A DNA stretch of 32,366 nt. Source: Polluticaenibacter yanchengensis. Lineage in GTDB: Bacteria; Bacteroidota; Bacteroidia; Chitinophagales; Chitinophagaceae. Both the position numbers and the translations under genes were made by a program. Shown one piece after another: positions 26,035 to 32,366 of the stretch (the first letter of the stretch is position 1; every line of letters starts with the position of its first letter). The notes under the pieces were generated by a model. The model was not told the origin of the DNA. It worked only from the letters and a program-made list of their open reading frames with translations, and ran no database searches. The stretch is taken from NCBI GenBank assembly GCA_027854065.1, contig JAQGEF010000039.1, positions 1 to 32,366 on the forward strand, in the 5' to 3' direction.

Positions 26035-26170
26035 TGGTTTAAAGGTTTGAGTCTAATATATTATAAACCTGAACTGATGTAAAGAGTTTTTTACAGTCTC
26101 TTTAAATTGTTGAATACCGCCTGTGGATGATTTTTGCGGTAAGTCCTTTAAATGCTGATATGGTATTCCA

Positions 26171-26289
26171 ATGCTGAGCGGCTGCGGTGGGTGTGGGCAG
26201 CCGCCAGAGCGGCTGGTGCGAGCCCTGTGATCTGTAACAATCCTGATGACACCAGCACGGAGCGCAGCGAACCCCAAAGCACGCCGGAC
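26171..26289 (-). repeat. GC-rich intergenic repeat family 2, minus copy
   Basis: About 80% identical by eye to 29638-29750, in opposite orientation. Contains GGGGTTCGCTGCGCTCCGTG, a CTGGTG/CACCAG inverted pair and a 7-bp hairpin CAGCCGC-caga-GCGGCTG at 26198-26215 (plus strand). Short frames that run through it are not genes. It forms most of the 358-base gap between comEC and the glycosyltransferase. Confidence 0.8.
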
Positions 26290-26392
26290 AGAAGCTGAAC
26301 AATGCTTAGGCGATGACAGCCCCAGTATCTTAACTAAATAAATTCTTCCGGAATTTTACCGCTCTGAAATTTGAATAAGGCTTCACATCTAT

Positions 26393-27301
26393 TTGAAAAC
26401 TATCTTTGGCAAAAATTACATCTTGAAAATATCCGGCTTCACCATCATAAAAAACGCAGTAACTAACGATTATCCTATTGTGGAAGCAATAAAAAGCATT
26501 TTGCCTCTAGTGGATGAAATGATTGTATTAATCGGAGATTGCAATGATGATACCGAAGGGTTAATAAAAAGTATCGCCTCTTCTAAAATAAAGATCCACT
26601 ATTCTGTATGGAATAAGGCGTTGCAAAAAGGGGGTGCGGTTCTGGCAGACGAAACCAATAAGGCTTTTAAACTGGTAGATCCTCAATCTACCTGGGCGAT
26701 TTATGTGCAGGGTGATGAAGTTTTTCATGAAAAGGACTATACAACTATATTGCAGGCCTGCAAAAAATATGAAACCAACACGGAGGTACAGGGTTTTCTA
26801 ATGAAGTATGTCCATTTTTACGGTACATACAAATATATTGGTGACAGCAGGCGCTGGTATAACAGGGAAATAAGAATTATCAGGAATATCCCGGATATTA
26901 AATCTTATAAAGATGCGCAGGGTTTTCGACTGCACGATCAAAAGCTGCATGTTGTACCTATTAATGCTTCTGTATACCATTACGGATGGGTGAAGAGCCC
27001 GAAAAATATGATGGCAAAGCTGCAGGAGTCTAAAACCTACTGGCTGGAAGATAAGAACAGTCGTCAGAACCAGTTTACTGCCGCGGATGTTTTCAACTTT
27101 GACGAGTTTGATTCACTCACTGAATTCAGGGGTACACACCCGGGTGTGATGCATGATCGGATTCAAAGCCAGAACTGGCAACTGGATATTGACACTTCGC
27201 GTAAAAACTTTGAATTTAAAGACCGCATCCTTTACTGGATTGAAAAACTGACGGGCAAACGTTTATTTGCATACCGTAATTACAAAATAATAAAACCGTA
27301 G
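26393..27301 (+). CDS. Family 2 glycosyltransferase
   Basis: 302 residues if it starts at the TTG at 26393; no ATG is available. A second TTG at 26423 would give LKISGFTIIKNAV..., which matches the usual MKISGF start of these proteins and may be the true one. The GT-A fold is recognisable: FTIIKNAVTNDYPIVEAI, then LPLVDEMIVLIGDCNDDT, and AIYVQGDEVFHE as the acidic metal/nucleotide-sugar site. There is no transmembrane segment. It would add a sugar to a cell-envelope glycan or glycolipid; donor and acceptor are unknown. It stands alone upstream of purN, with an 85-base gap that holds the purN promoter. Confidence 0.85.
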   Translation: MKTIFGKNYILKISGFTIIKNAVTNDYPIVEAIKSILPLVDEMIVLIGDCNDDTEGLIKSIASSKIKIHYSVWNKALQKGGAVLADETNKAFKLVDPQSTWAIYVQGDEVFHEKDYTTILQACKKYETNTEVQGFLMKYVHFYGTYKYIGDSRRWYNREIRIIRNIPDIKSYKDAQGFRLHDQKLHVVPINASVYHYGWVKSPKNMMAKLQESKTYWLEDKNSRQNQFTAADVFNFDEFDSLTEFRGTHPGVMHDRIQSQNWQLDIDTSRKNFEFKDRILYWIEKLTGKRLFAYRNYKIIKP

Positions 27302-27340
27302 GTATAAAACCGGCTATCCTTACTATTATATAGAATGCTG

Positions 27341-27348
27341 TACCTTTG
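27341..27348 (+). promoter_or_regulatory. -7 box of the purN-gpmI unit
   Basis: TACCTTTG fits TAnnTTTG, 38 bases before the purN ATG. There is no clear TTTG at the -33 spacing. Confidence 0.45.
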
Positions 27349-27386
27349 CTTATATACATACGTTTCAGAAATTTTGCATAAAATCA

Positions 27387-27977
27387 ATGAGTTCTCTTAA
27401 TAAAAAAGTTCCAAGAATAGCAGTATTCGCATCGGGTGCGGGCTCTAATGCCAACGAAATTGCCAGGTATTTTTCGGGCAAATCCATTGCCGACATCGCT
27501 CTGATTGTTTGTAATAAACCGGGAGCCGGCGTTTACCAGGTAGCTGAAAATCACCGGATACCTACTTTGACCATTTCCCGTGAGCAATTTTTAAAGGGCG
27601 ATGCTTATGTACCTGAGTTACAGGCTGCCGGTATCGACTTTATTGTGCTGGCGGGCTTTCTTTGGAAAGTGCCAATGCCGCTTATCCAGGCTTTCTCTAA
27701 CAGAATCATCAATATCCACCCTGCTTTATTACCTGACTATGGTGGTAAAGGCATGTACGGACATTTTGTACATGAAGCTGTAATTGCAAACAAAGAGAAA
27801 GAAAGCGGCATTACCATTCACTATGTGGATGAACATTATGACCACGGTTCTACTATTTTCCAGGCGACCTGCCAGATAGATGAACAGGATACGCCGGACA
27901 CACTGGCGCAAAAAATTCATCTTTTGGAGCATGCGCATTTTGCGCCAACCATCGAAAAATTAGTACAAGCATTATAA
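27387..27977 (+). CDS. purN: Phosphoribosylglycinamide formyltransferase
   Basis: 196 residues. It formylates GAR using 10-formyl-THF in the third step of purine synthesis. Landmarks: IAVFASGAGSNANEIARYF at the N-terminus, FIVLAGFLWKVP, the catalytic segment INIHPALLPDYGGKGMYG (Asn and His of the active site), and HYVDEHYDHGSTIFQ with the catalytic Asp. The length is normal. It precedes gpmI by 29 bases on the same strand, so one transcript is likely. Confidence 0.97.
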   Translation: MSSLNKKVPRIAVFASGAGSNANEIARYFSGKSIADIALIVCNKPGAGVYQVAENHRIPTLTISREQFLKGDAYVPELQAAGIDFIVLAGFLWKVPMPLIQAFSNRIINIHPALLPDYGGKGMYGHFVHEAVIANKEKESGITIHYVDEHYDHGSTIFQATCQIDEQDTPDTLAQKIHLLEHAHFAPTIEKLVQAL

Positions 27978-28006
27978 TTTTATATAAACAAGCATACAAC
28001 ACTACT

Positions 28007-29527
28007 ATGAAAAAAGCAATATTGGTAATTATGGACGGCTGGGGCCTGGGACAAGTTCCTGAGTCTGATGCTATCCGCGCAGCCAACACTCCTTTTGTAG
28101 ATTCTTTATACTCAAAATATCCGAATACGACACTGACTACTTTCGGGGAGCTGGTGGGTTTGCCGGACGGGCAAATGGGCAACAGCGAAGTGGGCCACTT
28201 AAACCTTGGTGCCGGCAGGATTGTTTACCAGGAACTGCAGCGCATAAACGTTGCCATTCGTGATGGTTTATTTAATCAGAATGAAGCTTTGCTGCAAAGC
28301 ATTGAATATGCTAAAGTTAACAATAAAACATTGCACCTGATCGGGTTGGTAAGTGATGGCGGGGTACATTCCCATACGCATCACTTAAAGGCCATCACCA
28401 GCTTATGTAAAGCCAAAGGCCTGGAAAATGTGACCATTCACGCGTTTACCGACGGCCGTGACACTGACCCTAAAAGCGGTGTGGGTTACCTGGAAAGCTT
28501 ACAACAGCATTTAAATGACACAACGGGTAAAATTGCGACCATTACGGGCCGCTATTATGCGATGGACCGTGATAAGCGCTGGGAGCGTGTAAAGCTGGCT
28601 TATGACGCATTGGTGCATGGTACGGGCGATGACGCTTTTGATATTATTAAAGCGGTGGAGAACAATTATGAGAATGGGATCACAGACGAGTTTCTGAAAC
28701 CGATCATCAACGCTAATTATAAGGATGACCCGTCTTCCCGCATTAAACCGGAAGATGCTGTTATCTGTTTTAATTTCCGTACTGACCGCTGCCGCGAAAT
28801 TACCCAGGTGCTTACGCAGCAGCCGATGCCGGAGTTTGAAATGTTTACACTGAACCTGCATTATACAACGATGACGGAGTATGATAAAACATACAACAAT
28901 GTGCATGTGATGTTTGAAACGGATAACCTGAACAATACTTTGGGCGAAGTAATCTCTAAACATGGATTGAAGCAGATAAGGATTGCGGAAACCGAAAAAT
29001 ACCCGCATGTAACATTCTTCTTCAGCGGTGGCCGTGAAGCATTATTTGAAGGTGAAACGCGCTTAATTGCACCATCTCCTAAAGTAGCTACTTACGACCT
29101 GCAACCTGAAATGAGTGCGCATGACCTGACGGCTTTATTGCTACCTGAAATAGCTAAAGGTGAAGCGAGCTTTATTTGCCTGAACTATGCCAATGCGGAC
29201 ATGGTAGGCCATACAGGTGTATTTGAGGCCTGTAAAAAAGCAGCGGAAACGGTTGATGGCTGTGTTAAGCAGATTGTTGAGGCCGGCCTGGCAAACGGTT
29301 ATACCATTTTCCTTACGGCTGACCATGGCAACAGTGATTATGAAATTAATGAAGACGGATCGCCAAATACCCAACACAGCACAAATCCTGTTCCTTTGTT
29401 TGTAATAGATAATAAGTGGCACGGCTCATTGGAACCGGGGAAACTAGGAGATATTGCCCCTACTATCCTGAATTTTATAGGTATAGAAATCCCAGCTGAA
29501 ATGACCGGAAACATTTTAACAAAATAA
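28007..29527 (+). CDS. gpmI: 2,3-bisphosphoglycerate-independent phosphoglycerate mutase
   Basis: 506 residues, typical length. It interconverts 3- and 2-phosphoglycerate in glycolysis and gluconeogenesis using two Mn ions. Seen are the metal ligand D10 in VIMDGWGLG, the catalytic serine S60 in GQMGNSEVGHLNLG, HAFTDGRDTDP, the FNFRTDRCRE segment, YANADMVGHTG and FLTADHGNSD. A terminator follows 27 bases after the stop. Confidence 0.98.
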   Translation: MKKAILVIMDGWGLGQVPESDAIRAANTPFVDSLYSKYPNTTLTTFGELVGLPDGQMGNSEVGHLNLGAGRIVYQELQRINVAIRDGLFNQNEALLQSIEYAKVNNKTLHLIGLVSDGGVHSHTHHLKAITSLCKAKGLENVTIHAFTDGRDTDPKSGVGYLESLQQHLNDTTGKIATITGRYYAMDRDKRWERVKLAYDALVHGTGDDAFDIIKAVENNYENGITDEFLKPIINANYKDDPSSRIKPEDAVICFNFRTDRCREITQVLTQQPMPEFEMFTLNLHYTTMTEYDKTYNNVHVMFETDNLNNTLGEVISKHGLKQIRIAETEKYPHVTFFFSGGREALFEGETRLIAPSPKVATYDLQPEMSAHDLTALLLPEIAKGEASFICLNYANADMVGHTGVFEACKKAAETVDGCVKQIVEAGLANGYTIFLTADHGNSDYEINEDGSPNTQHSTNPVPLFVIDNKWHGSLEPGKLGDIAPTILNFIGIEIPAEMTGNILTK

Positions 29528-29553
29528 CACTTCATTCAGACATAGCAAAAAAC

Positions 29554-29582
29554 CTCCCCGCTAAATCCAGGGAGTTTTTTTT
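29554..29582 (+). terminator. Terminator of gpmI
   Basis: CTCCC, 11-base loop, GGGAG followed by eight T; the A-run before the stem can extend it by pairing with the T-run. Confidence 0.75.
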
Positions 29583-29637
29583 GTTTAGGACATTTGTTAT
29601 AATGGGCTGTCGGTTGTGATATCTCTTTTCTGCTTTG

Positions 29638-29750
29638 GTCCGGCGTGTTTTGGGGTTCGCTGCGCTCCGTGCTGGTGCCAACAGAATTGTTACAGGTTCC
29701 GGGGGTCGCACCAGCCGGAGGCCGGCTGCCCACACCCACCGCAGCCCTTC
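29638..29750 (+). repeat. GC-rich intergenic repeat family 2, plus copy
   Basis: Counterpart of 26171-26289. The 7-bp hairpin is CAGCCGG-agg-CCGGCTG (29712-29728). Its innermost pair is G-C where the other copy has C-G, so the stem is kept despite the change. It lies between gpmI and the thioredoxin-like gene. Confidence 0.8.
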
Positions 29751-29783
29751 TGCATCGAACCATTTATCAGCGGTACTCCCAAT

Positions 29784-29813
29784 AAAAAAGCATTACCGTG
29801 GTAATGCTTTTTT
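29784..29813 (-). terminator. Bidirectional terminator of the thioredoxin-like gene
   Basis: AAAAAAGCATTACC-gt-GGTAATGCTTTTTT, perfect 14-bp symmetry with A and T runs on both sides. It lies 6 bases beyond the stop of the minus-strand gene. Confidence 0.85.
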
Positions 29814-29818
29814 AAATT

Positions 29819-31339
29819 TTATTTTTTCAACTGCTTTATTTTTTCCTGCAGTACATTGTTCAGATCGTTTAGTGTAATGTTTTTGGTAAGAATGTTTTTA
29901 TCCTTATCCAGCAGGAAAATGGTTGGCGTGCTCCTGATATCATACAATTGTCTGAAACTTGGCTTACCTGCTTTTTCTTCTGCTTCTTTTAATGCTTTTG
30001 TCTGGTGCACGTGGGTCCAGTCTTTGCCATTTTTAGCGATGTAGTCCGGCCACTCTTTTATTGCGTCTTCATTTATCATTACGGAGTAAATGCCTACTTT
30101 ATTCTGCTTCCAGGTAGCCTGGTAAAAAGAGTCCAGCACGGGAATTTCTGCTTTACAGGTACCACAATGGATATCCCAGAATAATACGATGGTGAAATCA
30201 TTTTTTTCATTATACAAAGTCCGAGCGTTATTATTGGCATCTACCATATTGAGGTCCCAAGCTTTTGCGCCAATCTGGTTAGCCATGAGCATGTAGGCCC
30301 TTTTTTGAATGGCTTCTTTTTGCTTTTCGTTCAGCCAGTTCACTTTTGGATTATCTCCGGCTATAAAGCGCTCATACACGTGTAAGAATACTTTATCCTG
30401 CCCCATGATCTTTGGTTGTACATAATTATCTACAAAATAGCCAATCAGGTACTTAAACATTTCGTCATCATTTCTGCCTAAAGCAATCATCCAGTTGAAT
30501 TCGTAAATAATGCTATCGGCTTCGGGAGATACGTAGTTGTTTAAGTATTGCTTAAGCTTTCCTTCTAAAATAGGCGTGCGTACCAAACGGCCGTCCATCA
30601 GGTCTATATTATCCCAATAATGGTCTTTTAAAAAGCGGTATTGATTAATGGTATCCTGGCGTGTAACCGGGTGTTTCAGGTTCTCGGGTAACTGTGTTTC
30701 TTTCATGCTTTTGAAAATTACCGCCAGTAATGAGGTTTCATCTTTATTAATGACCTGGTCCCGGTAATCTTCTATTTCTTTGAAATTCTGAGTAATCGTA
30801 TTTTCCAGTTGCGCCCTGTTGGGTAGTTGCTTCAGAGAATCCTGCGCAAGTGCTTTCTTGGCTTCCTCACCTTTTTGTGCTCTTGGGGCTATAAAATGGC
30901 TATACTCACCAAATGTTTTATTTTCCTCAGAGTTCAGGTATTGGATATCATTGAGGTTTGCGGCATCACTTATTACCTGGAAGTTTTGTTTCTCACCAAC
31001 CAGCATTTCAAATAAAATGCTTTTTTCGGGTGATGCTACAATGTAAATGCCTTGCGGCAATGGCTTGTTGCTTTTAAAAATAGCTTTACTTTCATTATTT
31101 ACCATGGCACTATCCTGTAACCCTTTAATGCCGCCGAAGTAATATGCCAGGTAAATCCATTGGTTTTTATACGGTTTTGCTGTAATCTCTATTTTGTAAC
31201 CCCCTGCATTATTGGTAGCTGCATTTACTACGGTTTGTTTTGGTGCTACCGGTTTGGGAGGCGGATTCCTTACCGGTTTTTTCTGGGAGAACGTGAGAAG
31301 AGGTAATGCTAATACAAGTAAACTCAATAATTTTTTCAT
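29819..31339 (-). CDS. TlpA-type thioredoxin-like protein with DUF4369/DUF5106-like front
   Basis: 506 residues from the ATG at 31339, chosen because MKKLLSLLVLALPLLTFSQ is a clean signal peptide. An in-frame ATG at 31360 would add MVSILRI in front of it. After a proline/lysine-rich linker, residues about 45-150 look like a DUF4369 beta-domain (KIEITAKPYKNQWIYLAYYF). The middle (about 150-370) is helical and DUF5106-like. The C-terminal ~120 residues are a thioredoxin fold with FTIVLFWDIHCGTC (cysteines 392 and 395) and the cis-proline STPTIF. It should act in the periplasm or outer membrane as a disulfide reductase; substrate unknown. Its operon partner, if any, is not visible. Confidence 0.88.
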   Translation of the reverse strand: MKKLLSLLVLALPLLTFSQKKPVRNPPPKPVAPKQTVVNAATNNAGGYKIEITAKPYKNQWIYLAYYFGGIKGLQDSAMVNNESKAIFKSNKPLPQGIYIVASPEKSILFEMLVGEKQNFQVISDAANLNDIQYLNSEENKTFGEYSHFIAPRAQKGEEAKKALAQDSLKQLPNRAQLENTITQNFKEIEDYRDQVINKDETSLLAVIFKSMKETQLPENLKHPVTRQDTINQYRFLKDHYWDNIDLMDGRLVRTPILEGKLKQYLNNYVSPEADSIIYEFNWMIALGRNDDEMFKYLIGYFVDNYVQPKIMGQDKVFLHVYERFIAGDNPKVNWLNEKQKEAIQKRAYMLMANQIGAKAWDLNMVDANNNARTLYNEKNDFTIVLFWDIHCGTCKAEIPVLDSFYQATWKQNKVGIYSVMINEDAIKEWPDYIAKNGKDWTHVHQTKALKEAEEKAGKPSFRQLYDIRSTPTIFLLDKDKNILTKNITLNDLNNVLQEKIKQLKK

Positions 31340-31590
31340 AATTCTAAGTATAGATACCAAAAATGTATCTGTAAAAATAACGTTGTAAATGTTAAAGTGG
31401 ATTAAACATTGCCAAAATTATTAGCAGATTACCGAAATACAGTGGGTATTACTTATAAGTGATTGAAAAGTGATGGCGTATTGCAAATGTCTTCTTGTTC
31501 ATTGTTTTTGCCAGAGCTTTATTTCCAGCTGGATTTCAGTGGAGAAAGATATCTATTCTTATTTATGGCGCTACGCCGCTGTTCTGAACA

Positions 31591-32196
31591 TTATAAAAGC
31601 TCTGTTTTGTACAACTCTACCAAGCGTTCAAAGCTGATCCTGTTAGCGGCCCTTGCTGATGGAGAGTAGAGGATTACCAGCTCAATTTTTCTGCCTGCGA
31701 GTGTTACCTGGCTTTTTACCGGCTTATTGCCTTTAGGAAATTTATGAGGAATATGAAGTAGTGTTATATACTTCTGAAACCATTTAGCGGCATTACTTTT
31801 ACCGGAACTGCTTGTAAAGATGATCTTATTAATGCCGGGCTTTTGCTGCAGGATATGTTGAATGTCCATGAAAGTAATTGCTTCCAGATTTTCATCGAGG
31901 GAATTATTTTGCAAACGCCTGATGGTTTTACCCATATCGGTTACTGTAAGTTTTAATGAATCGAGTAATGCTTTGCGCTCTGCTACGGCTTCTTCTCCTT
32001 TTATAAACTGTAACGGCTTGTTTGCTACCGCTGACATTACGCGCCAGAAAAAGTTTGTTTTATTGGGATAGAAGAAATCAAAGCTCCAGTTATTGCGTGT
32101 GGGGGGAAACGTACCGGCAATCAGTGTTTGACTATCATCGGGACCATACCAGTTCCAGGGATGATCTTCCTGTAAAGCATCGCTCATTTCATTCAT
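31591..32196 (-). CDS. Uracil-DNA glycosylase-like family protein
   Basis: 201 residues. The pattern LIAGTFPP near residue 25, then FFYPNKTNFFWRVM and the late ILYSPSARAANRIS fit the SMUG/MUG-like uracil-DNA glycosylase superfamily: a G-x-x-P first motif and a C-terminal SPS motif. A central MDIQHILQQKPGINKIIFTSSSGK strand-loop also fits the alpha/beta fold. The substrate is unclear, since the catalytic residue of classical enzymes is not obvious. A TACATTTG box (32208-32215, minus strand) lies 12 bases before the ATG. It stands alone next to the contig end. Confidence 0.65.
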   Translation of the reverse strand: MNEMSDALQEDHPWNWYGPDDSQTLIAGTFPPTRNNWSFDFFYPNKTNFFWRVMSAVANKPLQFIKGEEAVAERKALLDSLKLTVTDMGKTIRRLQNNSLDENLEAITFMDIQHILQQKPGINKIIFTSSSGKSNAAKWFQKYITLLHIPHKFPKGNKPVKSQVTLAGRKIELVILYSPSARAANRISFERLVELYKTELL

Positions 32197-32207
32197 ATTG
32201 TTCTATA

Positions 32208-32215
32208 CAAATGTA
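32208..32215 (-). promoter_or_regulatory. -7 box of the glycosylase-like gene
   Basis: TACATTTG on the minus strand fits TAnnTTTG. The implied leader is only a few bases. The -33 region is A/T-rich without a clean TTTG. Confidence 0.4.
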
Positions 32216-32279
32216 GGATTTCATTTTTACTAAAAAGCTGCATTTCCGGATAGCCGGACCGGGATTGATTCTATGGCTG

Positions 32280-32366
32280 ACGGGCTGCCGGACAATGTCA
32301 TTTAGCTAAGGATATACTAGAAATAAGAAAGCCATTGAAAGTCGAACTTTGTTTTTTCTCACAAAA
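32280..32366 (-). repeat. Terminal inverted repeat, right copy
   Basis: Exact reverse complement of 1-87. Sequence just inside (32216-32279) is unrelated to that at the left end, so the shared part is a discrete repeat unit or a fixed-length assembly overlap. Confidence 0.9.

Noticed and set aside
26102..26302. Cys/Trp-rich frames in repeat family 2 (also at 29616-29804)
   Set aside because: They follow the repeat rather than a gene, and a one-base length difference within the hairpin loop shifts the frame between copies.

Overview
The window looks like a 32.4 kb contig from a Bacteroidota chromosome, most likely of the Chitinophagaceae/Sphingobacteria type. The evidence is a 1,641-residue PKD-repeat protein with a gliding-motility/type IX secretion C-terminal domain, several promoters with the Bacteroidota -7 box TAnnTTTG, mostly A-rich start regions without Shine-Dalgarno sites, a TlpA-type DUF4369/thioredoxin protein, and families of intergenic repeats typical of these genomes. 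No rRNA, tRNA, CRISPR array or transposase gene was seen. The first and last 87 bases are exact inverted copies of each other, so both contig ends lie in the same repeat.

Layout. 1-467: terminal repeat and two tandem ~203-bp-spaced intergenic repeats. 468-2783 (minus): a small unknown protein, a MocR-type regulator and a GNAT acetyltransferase. 2784-3630: mostly non-coding, with the decayed C-terminus of an XRE-like regulator. 3631-8602 is the most interesting part. It is an AT-rich block with a four-gene minus-strand operon for a bacterial ubiquitin-like pathway: a four-Ubl/E2-like fusion, a JAMM-peptidase/E1 fusion, DUF6527 and a small unknown protein. Divergent from it is an XRE regulator plus ImmA/IrrE metallopeptidase pair. 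The 600-bp spacer holds a 19-bp inverted repeat, a second palindrome and a hairpin-plus-terminator unit that could be a small RNA. 8735-9975 (minus): a winged-helix/nucleotidyltransferase pair resembling AbiE-type toxin-antitoxin modules, with a perfect 24-bp palindrome over its start. 3.6-10 kb therefore reads as a defence-type accessory island next to core genes.

10.5-32.2 kb is ordinary chromosome: polA and pdxH (minus), comF (plus), a three-unit tandem repeat, yceI with a dinucleotide-binding oxidoreductase (minus), the giant PKD protein (minus), purH and comEC (minus), a family 2 glycosyltransferase, purN and gpmI (plus), a thioredoxin-like protein and a uracil-DNA-glycosylase-like protein (minus). 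Two oppositely oriented copies of a GC-rich intergenic repeat (26.2 and 29.7 kb) share a hairpin whose stem shows a compensatory base-pair change.

How the genes may work together. In the ubiquitin-like operon the E1 domain would adenylate Ubl domains carried by the E2 fusion. The JAMM domain, and possibly DUF6527, would process or remove them. The XRE/ImmA pair next door could release expression after damage or infection. These roles are inferred from domains and gene order. Related operons have been described in the comparative-genomics literature, so the novelty lies in this particular domain arrangement and in the missing catalytic cysteine of the E2-like domain.
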